63,604 bases of DNA, taken from contig NZ_FNEM01000022.1 of assembly GCF_900100175.1 (NCBI RefSeq), positions 1 to 63,604 of the forward strand, given 5' to 3'. A program made the translations under genes and the position numbers. The DNA comes from Ferrimonas sediminum. GTDB taxonomy: Bacteria > Pseudomonadota > Gammaproteobacteria > Enterobacterales > Shewanellaceae. The notes beneath the pieces were generated by a model. The model saw only the letters and a program-made list of their open reading frames with translations. It was not told the DNA's origin and ran no database searches. Each line of letters opens with the position of its first letter. The stretch's first letter is position 1. Shown piece after piece: positions 11,754 through 23,985 of the stretch.

Positions 11754-12287
11754 TTAGGATTGCAGCGTATCGGCCATGCGGTTTAATTTACCGCGTACCG
11801 AGCCATCAATGACCAAGTCACCAGCGTTAATTACAACACCGGCAATAAGCTGCGGGTCAACACTGCAGATCAGTTTCACCTTACGCGCCAGTTTTTGTTC
11901 CAGCGATTCGGCGATCTTCTGCTGCTGTTGTTCGCTAAGTTCTGTTGCTGAAACCACGTGGGCTTCAACCAGTTTTGCCTGTTCGTCAGCAAACTCTTTG
12001 TACAGAGTTGCCACTTGAGGCAGCACCGCCAGACGTCCGTTTTCAGCCATCACCTTAATCAGGTTCTGACCGTGGTCGTTCAACTTGCCTTCACAGATCT
12101 TCAGGAAGATCTCAGCCAGTTGTTCCACCCCTACGGCGCCGGATAACAGATCCGCAATGGCGTCGTTTTGCGCTACGGCGGCAGCAAAATCCAGTTGGTT
12201 TTGCCACTCGTCAATAGCCTGACGCTCAACCGCAAACTCAAATGCAGCTTTGGCATAGGGGCGCGCAACGGTAGTCAGTTCAGACAT
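11754..12287 (-). CDS. atpH: ATP synthase F1 delta subunit
   Basis: Delta caps F1 and joins it to the peripheral b2 stalk. The 177-residue protein has the helical N-terminal domain ([15 protein letters not shown]) and the C-terminal beta domain with the typical [25 protein letters not shown] (in two parts, about residues 138-162). It is 15 bp downstream of atpF. Confidence 0.97.
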   Translation of the reverse strand: MSELTTVARPYAKAAFEFAVERQAIDEWQNQLDFAAAVAQNDAIADLLSGAVGVEQLAEIFLKICEGKLNDHGQNLIKVMAENGRLAVLPQVATLYKEFADEQAKLVEAHVVSATELSEQQQQKIAESLEQKLARKVKLICSVDPQLIAGVVINAGDLVIDGSVRGKLNRMADTLQS

Positions 12288-12302
12288 ATGCCCTCTCCCC
12301 TA

Positions 12303-12773
12303 TTAAAGCTCCGCGGCCAATTTTTCAACGATGTCGCTGTGGGCGTCAACGTCGATGGTACGCTCAATGATCTTCTCAGCACCGGCGACGGCCAGGATAG
12401 CCACCTGCTTACGCAGGGCTTCTTTGGCGCGGTTACGCTCGGCTTCAATTTCCGCCTGGCCTTGAGCAATGATTTTCGCTCGCTCGGCTTCAGCTTCTTC
12501 TTTCGCTTCGTCGACAATTTGCGCTTTACGCTTGTTTGCCTGCTCAATGATCGCACCGGCTTGTACTTTGGCTTCTTTCAGCTGTTCGCCGACGTTCGCC
12601 TGAGCCAGTTCAAGATCTTTTGATGCACGGTCAGCGTTTGCCAGTCCATCCGCAATTGTCTTCTGTCTGGCTTCGATGGCGCCCATCAATGGGGGCCACA
12701 CATATTTCATGCAGAACCAAACAAAAACAATAAAGGCGATAGTCTGACCAATAAAAGTCGCGTTGATATTCAC
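12303..12773 (-). CDS. atpF: ATP synthase Fo b subunit
   Basis: Subunit b is the stator dimer that anchors delta/F1 to the membrane. The 156-residue protein has one N-terminal membrane helix (about residues 5-27, [20 protein letters not shown]). A long charged, Ala/Glu/Lys-rich coiled coil fills the rest. Length equals that of E. coli AtpF. It lies 77 bp downstream of atpE. Confidence 0.97.
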   Translation of the reverse strand: MNINATFIGQTIAFIVFVWFCMKYVWPPLMGAIEARQKTIADGLANADRASKDLELAQANVGEQLKEAKVQAGAIIEQANKRKAQIVDEAKEEAEAERAKIIAQGQAEIEAERNRAKEALRKQVAILAVAGAEKIIERTIDVDAHSDIVEKLAAEL

Positions 12774-12850
12774 AACGGCTCCTCCTCAAAACCCATTCAA
12801 AGTCGGTCCCGGGTTAGCGGAACACAAAGACATTGGATTAAAGGGTCGCC

Positions 12851-13087
<237 letters not shown>

Positions 13088-13114
13088 CTAAAAAATGTTA
13101 CTTAATCTTAAAAA

Positions 13115-13921
<807 letters not shown>

Positions 13922-14314
13922 TCATCCCAAATGTTTTCGTTGAAACAACAAAGGTGCCATCCATAACACCATCAGCGCTGAGATGTAGCAGCCAAACACG
14001 GCCCTAGGGTCAGATTTAACTACTGCAAATGCCAGCACAAAGAGAGTTACGGTTAGCATCAGCTTAATCGCTTCCCCGCGGTAAAAGGCATTCACCACAT
14101 TACCGGTTACTTTTTCCCACTTGTGAGAGAAAGTCAGAGTCGCGAAAACGAAGTTGGGGATTACTGCCACACTGCCACCCATCAGGGCCGACAACGCCAA
14201 CTGCTCTCCCCATAATACGAAACAAAACGTACTGATCAGAGCTACCACTATGGCTTGTGAAGCGACCAACCTAAATGCGGTCAATCGGCCTTTTCGCTTC
14301 GGGTCTCGTTTCAA
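13922..14314 (-). CDS. atpI: ATP synthase assembly protein I
   Basis: AtpI is a small membrane protein that leads most bacterial atp operons and helps c-ring assembly. The 130-residue protein has a basic N-terminus (MKRDPKRKGRLTAFRL) followed by about four membrane helices. A candidate sigma-70 promoter lies about 70-100 bp upstream. The identification rests on operon position, size and topology, because the family is weakly conserved. Confidence 0.9.
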   Translation of the reverse strand: MKRDPKRKGRLTAFRLVASQAIVVALISTFCFVLWGEQLALSALMGGSVAVIPNFVFATLTFSHKWEKVTGNVVNAFYRGEAIKLMLTVTLFVLAFAVVKSDPRAVFGCYISALMVLWMAPLLFQRKHLG

Positions 14315-14383
14315 CGCTTTGGCTCCGTAAGTTTTCCAAATTGATGGGTCAATCGACCCATAATCTGCCTAAAAGCAAGCGAA

Positions 14384-14411
14384 AGTATACCTACTTACCT
14401 TAGCGATGCAA
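14384..14411 (-). promoter_or_regulatory. Candidate sigma-70 promoter of the atp operon
   Basis: On the minus strand TTGCAT (-35) and TATACT (-10) are 16 bp apart. The -10 is 70 bp upstream of the atpI start. The placement suits the whole atpIBEFHAGDC operon, and no better pair was seen. Confidence 0.5.
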
Positions 14412-14710
14412 CCAAGTGGAGGTTGGGAAACTGTGATCTCGAGCCATAGCAGCAGAGGATAGAGGTGGAGCCACCTCACAGCCAGTCAGTCATATTTGTT
14501 ATTGATCAACAAGAGCTGATTATAACCTGTCAAAAACGGCGGATATTGAGCACTTATCCACCGAGGTTGATTTGTTTTAACGATTCATAAATACAGTTTA
14601 AACGGATTTCTTATCAGAATTAATTGATAAAACCGAGGCCCGGAGCATTTATTCCCCCCCGCCTGCCGGATAAAAAAAACGAAGTTTGTGGTAAGGATCA
14701 CAAGCACAAA

Positions 14711-14733
14711 AAAACCTCCCGAAGGAGGTCTTT
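14711..14733 (-). terminator. Rho-independent terminator of parB
   Basis: On the minus strand ACCTCC and GGAGGT pair around a TTCG tetraloop, followed by a run of seven T. It begins 4 bp past the parB stop codon and ends the mnmG-rsmG-parA-parB gene cluster. Confidence 0.9.
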
Positions 14734-14736
14734 ATG

Positions 14737-15666
14737 TTAATCAGTGATTACGCGACTTATGATCCCATCCAGCTGGTCCAGACTGTCGTAATTAATCACC
14801 AAACGGCCCTTGCCTTTGCTGCCTTGCTGGATCGCCACCTGGGCTCCCAGTCGCTCTGTCAGCTGATTGATCAGCCGGGTCACATCGGGATCAACCACCT
14901 TGACCGGCTTTTCAGGCTTAGGCTGCAGTTGGTTAGCCACCAGTTTTTCGGTGTCCCGGACCGTCAGGCCCTTAGCCACAACCACCCGGGCCGACAGTGT
15001 CTGGGCATCGCCGTCCAACCCCAGCAAGGCTCGAGCATGACCCATCTCCAGATCACCATGCTCCAGCAGGGTCTTAACCTCGTCGTTAAGGTTATTCAGA
15101 CGCAACAGGTTGGTCACCGTGGCTCTGGACTTACCCACCGCCTTGGCCACGTCGGCATGAGTCATCTCAAACTCATCCGCCAGTCGCTGCAGGGCGATAG
15201 CCTCCTCCATGGCGTTGAGGTTTTCACGCTGAATATTTTCAATCAGGGCGATGGCCACCGCCGCTTCGTCGGCGACGTCTTTGACAATACAGGGAACGGT
15301 CTCCAGACCGGCCATCTGTGATGCCCGCCAGCGACGCTCTCCAGCCAGAATCTCATACTGTCCCTGCTGCAGGGGGCGAACCACGATGGGTTGCAGAATG
15401 CCCTGGCTGCGAATGGAATCCGCCAACTCTTCCAGGGCTTCGGTGGACATGTCCCGACGCGGTTGATACTCGCCACGCTGCAACAACTCCAGCCGCAAGT
15501 GCACCAAGCCATCCTGAGATTGTGCCGATGCCGCGACTTCAACGGCGGTGGGGGCAGGGGACGGCTCCGGGGCCGATGCCATCTGCTCCCGTCGATCCAT
15601 TACCGACTTGCTGGTTCCCAGAAGGGCATCCAAGCCTTTTCCTAAACCGCGTTTTTTCGCTGACAT
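14737..15666 (-). CDS. parB: Chromosome-partitioning protein ParB
   Basis: ParB binds parS sites near the origin, spreads on DNA as a CTP-dependent clamp and is moved by ParA. The 309-residue protein begins KKRGLGKGLDALLG, typical of chromosomal ParB. It has the N-terminal CTPase fold with GERRWRAS (about residues 115-122) and ENIQREN (about 143-149), a helix-turn-helix for parS (MTHADVAKAVGKSRATVTN, about 170-188) and a C-terminal dimer domain. parA lies 9 bp upstream on the same strand. Five perfect or near-perfect parS sequences in this window are its probable targets. Confidence 0.97.
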   Translation of the reverse strand: MSAKKRGLGKGLDALLGTSKSVMDRREQMASAPEPSPAPTAVEVAASAQSQDGLVHLRLELLQRGEYQPRRDMSTEALEELADSIRSQGILQPIVVRPLQQGQYEILAGERRWRASQMAGLETVPCIVKDVADEAAVAIALIENIQRENLNAMEEAIALQRLADEFEMTHADVAKAVGKSRATVTNLLRLNNLNDEVKTLLEHGDLEMGHARALLGLDGDAQTLSARVVVAKGLTVRDTEKLVANQLQPKPEKPVKVVDPDVTRLINQLTERLGAQVAIQQGSKGKGRLVINYDSLDQLDGIISRVITD

Positions 15667-15675
15667 GATTTCCCC

Positions 15676-16467
15676 TTATGCCTGTTCGGTCTCTGGCTCG
15701 CTGCGCTCGGCGCGGCGTAACATCTCACCCGCCAAAGCCAGATAAGCCTTAGCGCCAGCACTGCTTTTGTCGTAATAGATGGCCGGTGATCCAAAACTGG
15801 GCGCCTCAGCCAGGCGGACATTGCGCGGAATCACCGTCCGGTAGACTTTGTCACCGAAGTGTTGTTTTAGCTGATCGGACACATCATTGGCCAACCGGTT
15901 ACGGGGGTCGTACATGGTCCGGAGGATGCCCTCGATACCGAGATCCGGATTAACCACCGCCGCCAGTTTGCTGATGGTGTCGATCAACGCGGTCAGCCCC
16001 TCCAGGGCGTAGTATTCGCACTGCATGGGAACCAGCACCGAGTCGGCGGCGCCCATGGCGTTAACCGTCAGCATATTCAGGGCCGGCGGACAATCAATAA
16101 AGATGAAGTCGTACTGGTCTTTGATCGGCTCCAGCGCATTACGCAACCGCAGTTCGCGGGCAAAGAACTCCATCAGCTTAATCTCCGCCGCGGTCACATC
16201 GCCGTTGGCCGAAATCAGGTCGTATTTACCGTTGGTGTCTTTGATGATCACCTGCTCGGCCGGTACTTCATCCACCAGCAGATCGTAAGCGGTATGCTCC
16301 ACTTCGTATTTGTCGACGCCACTGCCCATGGTGGCATTCCCTTGCGGGTCGAGATCGATAACCAGCACCCGACGTCGGGTAGCGGCCAAAGATGCGGCCA
16401 GATTGACACAGGTGGTGGTCTTACCGACCCCACCTTTCTGGTTGGCTACTGCTATCACTCTTGCCAT
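15676..16467 (-). CDS. parA: Chromosome-partitioning ATPase ParA
   Basis: ParA is a Walker-type ATPase that binds nucleoid DNA and segregates ParB-parS complexes. Starting at the ATG at 16467, which is preceded by GGGGA, the protein is 263 residues and begins MARVIAVANQKGGVGKTT. The deviant Walker A (about residues 10-18) and the FIDCPPALN Walker B region (about 118-126) are intact. An upstream in-frame extension would run into rsmG and looks like out-of-frame rsmG sequence, so it was rejected. The gene starts 17 bp after rsmG ends and sits directly before parB. Confidence 0.97.
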   Translation of the reverse strand: MARVIAVANQKGGVGKTTTCVNLAASLAATRRRVLVIDLDPQGNATMGSGVDKYEVEHTAYDLLVDEVPAEQVIIKDTNGKYDLISANGDVTAAEIKLMEFFARELRLRNALEPIKDQYDFIFIDCPPALNMLTVNAMGAADSVLVPMQCEYYALEGLTALIDTISKLAAVVNPDLGIEGILRTMYDPRNRLANDVSDQLKQHFGDKVYRTVIPRNVRLAEAPSFGSPAIYYDKSSAGAKAYLALAGEMLRRAERSEPETEQA

Positions 16468-16484
16468 CAATAAGTCCCCAAAAA

Positions 16485-17141
16485 CTATGACACTTTTCGA
16501 ACGTTGACCAGATGCCGCTGGGCATCCAGTTCTGGCACCAGCAGCGGTTGCTGGCCAATCACTTCGAATCCCGACGGGATGTCGGCCAGCTCCTGCGGAT
16601 CCAGTTGCCCCTTCAGGGCATAAAACTGCCCATGTTCGGCTGGCAGGTGATGGCACCATTGCAGCATATCAGACAATGAGGCAAAGGCGCGGCTCAGTAC
16701 GCCGTCAAACCCCACCTCGGGTTGATAAGCTTCTACCCGGCTCTGAACCGGCGTGACGTTCTTCAGGCCCAGGGTGTGCACCACAGTAGTAATAAAACGG
16801 ATGCGCTTCCCCAGACTGTCCAGCAGTACAAAGGATTTATCAGGATTACAGATAGCCAGCGGCAACCCGGGCAATCCCGGACCGGTTCCTACATCAATGA
16901 AACGGCTACCCTGAAGGTGAGGGCCGACCACCACGCTGTCGAGAATGTGGCGAACCAGCATCTCCTTGGGGTCGCGGACCGAGGTCAGGTTATAGGCCTT
17001 GTTCCATTTGTTAAGCAGCTCAACCAGTTGAACCAGTTGTTGCTGTTGCAGGTCGGTAAGGTGCAGATCGGTTTGCGCGATCAAATCGGCAAGCCTGGTG
17101 GCTAACACGTGTTGATATCCTTCGTCTGAGAAAAATGACAA
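16485..17141 (-). CDS. rsmG: 16S rRNA (guanine527-N7)-methyltransferase RsmG
   Basis: RsmG methylates G527 of 16S rRNA. The 218-residue protein has the SAM-binding motif [17 protein letters not shown] (about residues 81-97), the DSLGKR segment after it, and the family-specific [17 protein letters not shown] near the N-terminus. It is between mnmG and parA, its usual place in gammaproteobacteria. A hairpin without a T-run lies in the 51 bp between mnmG and this gene. Confidence 0.96.
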   Translation of the reverse strand: MSFFSDEGYQHVLATRLADLIAQTDLHLTDLQQQQLVQLVELLNKWNKAYNLTSVRDPKEMLVRHILDSVVVGPHLQGSRFIDVGTGPGLPGLPLAICNPDKSFVLLDSLGKRIRFITTVVHTLGLKNVTPVQSRVEAYQPEVGFDGVLSRAFASLSDMLQWCHHLPAEHGQFYALKGQLDPQELADIPSGFEVIGQQPLLVPELDAQRHLVNVRKVS

Positions 17142-17159
17142 TTGGGTATTATGCGGGGA

Positions 17160-17182
17160 TGAGCGGGGCTTGGAAAGCCCCG
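17160..17182 (-). promoter_or_regulatory. Hairpin between mnmG and rsmG without a U-tract
   Basis: GCGGGGCTT and AAGCCCCGC can pair around a small loop. No T-run follows on the minus strand, so it is not a classical terminator. It may stabilise or attenuate the transcript; function is unknown. Confidence 0.4.
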
Positions 17183-17192
17183 CGTGCGGTGG

Positions 17193-19082
<1,890 letters not shown>

Positions 19083-19503
19083 CAGATAGTCACCCCTTCA
19101 TCGATCGGTCTGAAAAAAAGCGCGCCATTCTATCACTGGATCGCCAAGAGTTAAATGGTCATTTTTTAAGCTCGGCGATCCGATTCCAGACTAATAGATC
19201 TTAAGATCTTTATATAAAGATCTTTATTATATTTACTCTTAGGGATCGCGATCTCTGTGGTTAAGTCGTTTTTCATCTTAACGATCATGATCTTAAGTGC
19301 GATCGATCCCTGTGGGTAGAGGGCGATCTAATGGCGTACAGGGTGGGGGTAGATCGCCCTTTTATACACAGGCCTCGATCCCGTTGATCCGGGGCGTGGA
19401 TTAATCCCTAAGTTGATCCCAGTTTGATCCAATGTTACCCACAGATCCCTGTGAATTAAGATCTAATCTGTGAGTAACTTTGTGGGCCTTGTGCATAAGG
19501 ATC
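19083..19503. other. Predicted chromosomal replication origin (oriC)
   Basis: This non-coding segment between mnmG and mioC has 21 GATC sites (19103-19503), against one to two expected by chance. DnaA boxes matching TTATNCACA occur at 19362-19370 (TTATACACA) and 19490-19498 (TGTGCATAA, inverse strand). One-mismatch boxes lie at 19256-19264, 19435-19443 and 19470-19478, and a weaker one at 19311-19319. An AT-rich segment with repeated AGATCTT (19196-19236) resembles the E. coli 13-mer unwinding element and lies on the mnmG side, as in E. coli. The GATC cluster implies Dam methylation and SeqA-type sequestration; that step is inference. Confidence 0.93.
19196..19236. other. AT-rich DNA unwinding element of oriC with nested palindromes
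   Basis: Three 13-mer-like repeats start with GATC at 19197, 19205 and 19219, followed by TTATTATATTTA. AGATCTTTATATAAAGATCT (19204-19223) is a perfect palindrome that overlaps a second one, AGATCTTAAGATCT (19196-19209). It sits 20 bp to the left of the first DnaA-box candidate. Confidence 0.75.
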
Positions 19504-19941
19504 TCAGTTAAGGATCGTGATCAGCTCGTCGATCCACTCCAAAGCCCGATCCTCTGGTAGATCGACGGCCTGCACATCGATCTCGATCTTATTCACAAGG
19601 GCATGGGCGCCGGCCTGTTGAAGAAGTCGATTCAGGGTTCGGGCGGCGCCACAGAATGTGTCGTAACTGCTGTCGCCTATGCCGCAAATCGCAAATTGAG
19701 TGCCGGATAATTGGGCAGATTCCAGGCTATTGGCCAGGGGAAGTAGGTTATCTGGAAGATCGCCGGCACCGTGAGTGGAGGTAACAACCAGCCAGTGGGA
19801 GAAGTTTGTCAGCTGTTCCAGTGTCGGATCCAGGAATTGATGGCACTGGATCTGATGCTGAGCCAGCTTCTCTGCCAGCTCGTCTGCCACGGCCTCGGCA
19901 CCGCCCATGGTGGTACCGACAATAACGGCAAGTTGGGTCAT
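19504..19941 (-). CDS. mioC: Flavodoxin-like protein MioC
   Basis: MioC is a small FMN-binding flavodoxin that in E. coli adjoins oriC and has been linked to biotin synthase electron transfer. The 145-residue protein has the FMN phosphate loop near its N-terminus (GTTMGGAEAVADEL, about residues 9-22), TSTHGAGDLPDN (about 54-65) and CGIGDSSYDTFCGAA (about 85-99) for the isoalloxazine loops. Its 3' end carries seven GATC sites within 76 bp (19513-19588), so the origin's GATC cluster continues into coding DNA. Transcription enters oriC, as in E. coli. Confidence 0.92.
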   Translation of the reverse strand: MTQLAVIVGTTMGGAEAVADELAEKLAQHQIQCHQFLDPTLEQLTNFSHWLVVTSTHGAGDLPDNLLPLANSLESAQLSGTQFAICGIGDSSYDTFCGAARTLNRLLQQAGAHALVNKIEIDVQAVDLPEDRALEWIDELITILN

Positions 19942-20015
19942 AGATAGGGTCCTGTGTTTGAATGTGACGCCATTATGGCAACTTCCCGGACGGTCACAAC
20001 AGGGATTTCAGGCAT

Positions 20016-20040
20016 TAAAAAGCCCGCACAATGGCGGGCC
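20016..20040 (-). terminator. Rho-independent terminator of mnmE
   Basis: GCCCGC and GCGGGC pair around a six-base loop, and on the minus strand a T-run follows. It is located 17 bp beyond the mnmE stop codon and upstream of mioC. Confidence 0.85.
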
Positions 20041-20056
20041 TGGTATTGGGGGTGGG

Positions 20057-21424
20057 TTATTTGCCGATGCAGAAGGAGGAGAAGATGCGCCCGAGCAGAT
20101 CGTCAGAGCTGAACTCGCCGGTGATCTCGGTTAATGCCTGCTGAGCCAGTCTCAGCTCCTCTGCCAGCAGTTCTCCTGCCTGAAACACCTCCAACTGTTC
20201 CCGTCCCATCAACAGGTGTTCATCGGCCCGTGCCAGGGCTTCCAGGTGTCGGCCCCGGGCCATAAAGCCGCCTTCAGCGCTGCCCTGGTAGCCCATACAG
20301 GCTTTCAGGTGCTGTTTTAACGGTTCCAAGCCATCTCCGGTCTTGGCTGACAGCTTAAATAGCGGGTAACGATGATCGTCGTCGGTCAGCTGGGCTTCGC
20401 CGGTGAGATCGACCTTGTTGCGAATGATGGTCAAGCCCATGTCGCTCGGCAGCCGCTCAATAAACTCTGGCCAGATCTGCTCCGGTTGGGTTTCACTGGT
20501 TTCGGTACCGTCCACCATCAGCAGAACCCGATCCGCCTGATGGATCTCCTCCCAGGCGCGCTCGATACCGATGCGCTCCACTTCGTCACTGGCTTCACGC
20601 AATCCGGCGGTATCGATGATGTGCAGAGGCATACCATCGATGTGAATGTGCTCGCGCAGGACATCTCGGGTGGTGCCGGCGATGTCGGTGACGATGGCGG
20701 ATTCACGCCCGGCGAGGGCATTGAGCAGGCTGGATTTTCCGGCATTGGGGCGGCCGGCTATCACGACCTTCATCCCTTCACGCATCAAGGCCCCCTGACG
20801 GGCACTGGCGCGCACGTCCGCCAGTTGATCCTGAACGTTTTGCAGGTCGGCAGAGATCTTACCGTCGGACAGGAAATCCACCTCTTCATCGGGGAAGTCG
20901 ATAGCGGCTTCGACGTAGATGCGCAGCACTGTCAACTGCTCCACCAGCTCGGTCACTTTGCCGGAGAACTCCCCTTGTAGGGATTTCAGGGCGCTGCGAG
21001 CGGCCTGTTCCGAGGAGGCTTCAATCAGATCGGCGATGGCTTCGGCCTGGGCCAGGTCCAGCTTGTCATTGAGGAAGGCTCGTTCCGAAAATTCACCGGG
21101 ACGGGCGCTTCGGGCCAGTCCGGTGGCGATGATAGCCCGTTGCAGCATATCCAGAACCACTGGACCGCCGTGGCCCTGCAGTTCCAGTACATCCTCGCCG
21201 GTAAACGAGTTGGGGGCTTTGAACAGCAGCGCAATGCCCTGATCCAGCTCCATACCCTGATGATCCTTAAAAGGCAGGTATTCGGCATAGCGGGTGCGGG
21301 GAATCCGGCCGAGCAGAGTCTGGGCCAGGGCCTCGGTGTTAGGCCCCGAGATGCGAACGATGCCGACGCCACCGCGACCGGTGGCCGTCGCCTGGGCGAC
21401 GATGGTGTCTGTTGTGGTAGTCAT
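20057..21424 (-). CDS. mnmE: tRNA modification GTPase MnmE (TrmE)
   Basis: MnmE is the GTPase partner of MnmG in wobble-uridine modification. The 455-residue protein has the N-terminal tetrahydrofolate-binding domain ([22 protein letters not shown]), a helical domain, and an inserted G domain with P-loop GRPNAGKSS (about residues 223-231), DIAGTTRD and NKVD. It ends with the invariant FCIGK, including the catalytic Cys. A terminator separates it from yidC, so it may have its own promoter despite the conserved gene order. Confidence 0.98.
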   Translation of the reverse strand: MTTTTDTIVAQATATGRGGVGIVRISGPNTEALAQTLLGRIPRTRYAEYLPFKDHQGMELDQGIALLFKAPNSFTGEDVLELQGHGGPVVLDMLQRAIIATGLARSARPGEFSERAFLNDKLDLAQAEAIADLIEASSEQAARSALKSLQGEFSGKVTELVEQLTVLRIYVEAAIDFPDEEVDFLSDGKISADLQNVQDQLADVRASARQGALMREGMKVVIAGRPNAGKSSLLNALAGRESAIVTDIAGTTRDVLREHIHIDGMPLHIIDTAGLREASDEVERIGIERAWEEIHQADRVLLMVDGTETSETQPEQIWPEFIERLPSDMGLTIIRNKVDLTGEAQLTDDDHRYPLFKLSAKTGDGLEPLKQHLKACMGYQGSAEGGFMARGRHLEALARADEHLLMGREQLEVFQAGELLAEELRLAQQALTEITGEFSSDDLLGRIFSSFCIGK

Positions 21425-21486
21425 GAGAATCTGTGGGTTGCCGTAGTAAAAGCCAGTATATCAATCCTGAGCTTGGGAGCGGACAT

Positions 21487-21514
21487 AAAAAAGGCGGCAT
21501 CGCTGCCGCCTTTC
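21487..21514 (-). terminator. Rho-independent terminator after yidC
   Basis: GGCGGCA and TGCCGCC pair around TCGC; a T-run follows on the minus strand. It lies about 20 bp past the yidC stop and before mnmE. Confidence 0.88.
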
Positions 21515-21528
21515 GAGTGGGGTCAGGG

Positions 21529-23145
21529 TTATTTCAGACCCTGTTTCGCCAGTGAGCGGTAGATAAACCACTGCTGGGTAATCGCCACCAGGTTACCGAA
21601 CAGCCAGTACAGAACCAGGCCGGAAGGGAACCACAGGAAGAACACGGTAAAGATGACCGGCATGTACTGCATCATCTTTTGCTGCATGGGATCCATGCCC
21701 GGTGCGACCGGCTGCATCCGCTGCATGACGAACATGGACAGGCCCATCAGCAGTGGCAGGATGTAGTAGGGGTCTTTCACCGACAGATCGGTAATCCACA
21801 GCGCGAACGGTGCATGACGCAGTTCGACGCTTTCCAGCAGTACCCAGTAGAAGGCGATGAAGATAGGGAATTGAAGCAACATCGGCAGACAACCGCCCAT
21901 GGGGTTCACTTTCTCTTTCTGGTACAGCTCCATCATGCCCTGGCTCAGGCGTTGACGGTCGTCACCAAACTTCTTCTTCAGCTCTTCCATCTTAGGCTGC
22001 AGGTTACGCATCTTCGCCATGGAGGTGTACTGGGCCTTGGTCAGCGGGTACAGGGCACCACGAACCAGCAGGGTCATGCCGATGATGGCCACACCCCAGT
22101 TGACGACCAGAGATTGCAGCATGGTCAGCAACCAGTGCAGTGGCTGGGCGATGAACCACAACCAGCCGTAATCAACCACCAGGTTGAGGGAGTCGGACAG
22201 GGCCGACAGGGCTTCCTGGTTTTTAGGACCGATGTACAGTTCGCTGGCGAAGGTAGCGCTGCTACCGGCGGCCACGGTGGTCACCGGTTGTTTAACGCCG
22301 ATGGCGCCTTCGGTTCCGTTGCTGTACACCTTGGAGTACAGGGCGTTTTGTTGCTCCGCACCAGGTACCCAGGCGGTCACAAAATAGTGCTGCAGCATGG
22401 CAACCCAACCGCCCTGAGTCGGCTTGTTGAGTGCGGCGTCTTTCATGTCATCGAAGTCGTACTTCTTATAACGTGTGTCGGCCGTGCTGTAGGCACCCCC
22501 ACGGTAGGTGGGCATCATCATGTTGCTTTCGTCGGCGGTAATGCTTTGACGCAGTTCGCCAAACATCTGCATTGAGGCGTTGTTGGCAGACTGGTTGTTC
22601 ACCACATACTCCACCCGGACATCGTATTTGCCCTTGGTGAACACGAAGCGCTTTTCAAACTGAATGCCATTGGCATCCACAAAGCTCATGGGCACCACCA
22701 GGTGATCCTGGCTGCCCATGTCGTAGCTGTTGCTGGCAACTTGGAATGTCGGACGCTCAGCTGCTGAATCTGGGCCTTGGGCACCGATCAGTCCGCTGCG
22801 GGCGACGTAGTTGTAGCCGTTGTGGCGTTGCAGCAGTTTCAGCGGCTCAGGTTGATCCTGTTCCAGCGGGAACTGCAGCAGCGAAGATTCGATAATGTCA
22901 CCACCTTGAGTGTCGATCACCAGCTTCAGGGTGTCGGTGGTAACGGTGACCAGTTTGCCACCGGTGGCGGCTTGCTCCGGCAGGGTGTCCTGGGAGACGG
23001 CACTATGAGGGACGTCGTTAGACACCTGGGTGGCTGTAGTTTGAACAGCTTCAGGTTGAGGATTCTGGTCTAATTGCCATTGTTGCCACAGCAAGTAGCT
23101 GACGAACAATAGGCCTACCAGAAGTAGATTACGTTGAGATTCCAT
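21529..23145 (-). CDS. yidC: Membrane protein insertase YidC
   Basis: YidC inserts and folds inner-membrane proteins (including Fo subunits) alone or with Sec. The 538-residue protein has an N-terminal membrane anchor (about residues 5-20, [17 protein letters not shown]), a large periplasmic P1 domain (about 25-340) and the conserved C-terminal helices with [21 protein letters not shown] (about 415-435) and the [12 protein letters not shown] helix. Length and domains match gammaproteobacterial YidC. The yidD gene is 18 bp upstream. Confidence 0.98.
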   Translation of the reverse strand: MESQRNLLLVGLLFVSYLLWQQWQLDQNPQPEAVQTTATQVSNDVPHSAVSQDTLPEQAATGGKLVTVTTDTLKLVIDTQGGDIIESSLLQFPLEQDQPEPLKLLQRHNGYNYVARSGLIGAQGPDSAAERPTFQVASNSYDMGSQDHLVVPMSFVDANGIQFEKRFVFTKGKYDVRVEYVVNNQSANNASMQMFGELRQSITADESNMMMPTYRGGAYSTADTRYKKYDFDDMKDAALNKPTQGGWVAMLQHYFVTAWVPGAEQQNALYSKVYSNGTEGAIGVKQPVTTVAAGSSATFASELYIGPKNQEALSALSDSLNLVVDYGWLWFIAQPLHWLLTMLQSLVVNWGVAIIGMTLLVRGALYPLTKAQYTSMAKMRNLQPKMEELKKKFGDDRQRLSQGMMELYQKEKVNPMGGCLPMLLQFPIFIAFYWVLLESVELRHAPFALWITDLSVKDPYYILPLLMGLSMFVMQRMQPVAPGMDPMQQKMMQYMPVIFTVFFLWFPSGLVLYWLFGNLVAITQQWFIYRSLAKQGLK

Positions 23146-23163
23146 GGCCGGTTAAGCTCTACC

Positions 23164-23382
23164 TTATTTAGATGGAGGTACGGGATCACGTCCACCCGGG
23201 TGCAAAGGGTGGCACTTTACTATGCGTCTTAATGCTAACCAACTTCCTTTCAAACAGCCATGCACAGTGATGGCCTCAATCGCATAATGCGAGCAAGTTG
23301 GCTGAAATCGGCAATTTGGCCCCAAAAGCGGGCTAATCAACCTTTGGTAGAGTCGGATGAATCCGATGAGTAACTTTTGCAT
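23164..23382 (-). CDS. yidD: Membrane protein insertion efficiency factor YidD
   Basis: YidD is a small basic membrane-associated protein that helps YidC-dependent insertion. The 72-residue protein has the family core [20 protein letters not shown] followed by TCSHYAIEA, with the conserved cysteines. Its start lies inside the rnpA 3' end: the two genes overlap by 46 nt in different frames, a compact arrangement also known in E. coli. Confidence 0.95.
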   Translation of the reverse strand: MQKLLIGFIRLYQRLISPLLGPNCRFQPTCSHYAIEAITVHGCLKGSWLALRRIVKCHPLHPGGRDPVPPSK

Positions 23383-23741
23383 CGTTTCGTCAGCTTTCGA
23401 AAAAGCTTCTCTACCAATTTATGAAGTGTGGCATTGTCCAGTTCATCTACGCCTCGTTTTGCAATGGCGACAATGTCGACTGCGGGGAGATCGTGTTGAT
23501 GGCGGCGGAAGTCGTCTCGAACGATACGTTTGATGCGATTTCGCTGACAGGCCTTTTTGACATGCTTTTTCGCCACCGTCAATCCTAAACGGGGATGTGA
23601 CAGTTCATTGGGAATGGCGAGAAGGGTCAAGTGGGGATGTGCTGCCCGGACGGGATTAGCAAAGACAGATTTGAATTGGGCGGGAGTTAACAGACGTAAC
23701 TCCCGCTCAAAGGTATAACGCACCGTTGATGCGCTGTGCAT
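23337..23741 (-). CDS. rnpA: Ribonuclease P protein component
   Basis: RnpA is the protein subunit of RNase P, which matures tRNA 5' ends. The protein is about 134 residues with the core [26 protein letters not shown] and the RNR motif [14 protein letters not shown]. The ATG at 23741 is chosen. A TTG two codons upstream and a GTG at 23723 are alternatives, and close relatives begin near the latter. The C-terminus ([10 protein letters not shown]) is a Ser/Asp-rich tail longer than usual, produced by the stretch that overlaps yidD. rpmH ends 9 bp upstream of the chosen start. Confidence 0.95.
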   Translation of the reverse strand: MHSASTVRYTFERELRLLTPAQFKSVFANPVRAAHPHLTLLAIPNELSHPRLGLTVAKKHVKKACQRNRIKRIVRDDFRRHQHDLPAVDIVAIAKRGVDELDNATLHKLVEKLFRKLTKRCKSYSSDSSDSTKG

Positions 23742-23750
23742 AATCAATGA

Positions 23751-23885
23751 TTAAGCAGACAGGCGGCTACGGCCTTTGGCACGACGACGTGCCAGGATTT
23801 GACGACCAGCTTTAGTGGCCATGCGAGCACGGAAGCCGTGGTTACGCTTACGCTTCAGTACGCTCGGTTGAAAAGTACGTTTCAT
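23751..23885 (-). CDS. rpmH: 50S ribosomal protein L34
   Basis: The minus strand encodes 44 residues, [18 protein letters not shown] and then [20 protein letters not shown] to RSRLSA. This is a complete and nearly invariant L34, very rich in Arg and Lys. It is the first gene of the rpmH-rnpA-yidD-yidC block and diverges from dnaA. Confidence 0.98.
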   Translation of the reverse strand: MKRTFQPSVLKRKRNHGFRARMATKAGRQILARRRAKGRSRLSA

Positions 23886-23955
23886 AGCTTCTTTACCGTT
23901 AGTTAAGCTTCGACTCCCGCGACATGCGGTGGAATCGGTTCAAAAAAGAGGCCGA

Positions 23956-23985
23956 ATTTTACTAAAAGTCGACCTGCATAGTCAA
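23956..23985 (-). promoter_or_regulatory. Candidate promoter of rpmH-rnpA
   Basis: On the minus strand TTGACT (-35) and TAAAAT (-10) are 18 bp apart, with the -10 about 70 bp upstream of the rpmH ATG. The hexamers are good sigma-70 matches. Confidence 0.6.

Larger units (their letters stand above)
14315..14736. other. AT-rich intergenic region between atpI and parB
   Basis: No gene is seen in these 422 bp. The right end holds the parB terminator and the left end a candidate atp promoter. Between them are a near-consensus DnaA box (TTATCCACC, 14554-14562), a TTATCA/TGATAA inverted repeat (14611-14630) and, at 14345-14360, a short palindrome TGGGTC-AATC-GACCCA in the predicted atp leader. Confidence 0.6.

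Noticed and set aside
11955-11960. CACGTG inside atpH as a parS candidate
   Set aside because: The flanks (AAAC on the left, GGCT on the right) do not fit the parS half-sites. CACGTG at 17106-17111 and 40188-40193 was rejected for the same reason.
16468-16659. N-terminal extension of ParA by 64 residues
   Set aside because: It overlaps rsmG in another frame, has no ParA similarity, and a well-placed ribosome site precedes the ATG at 16467.
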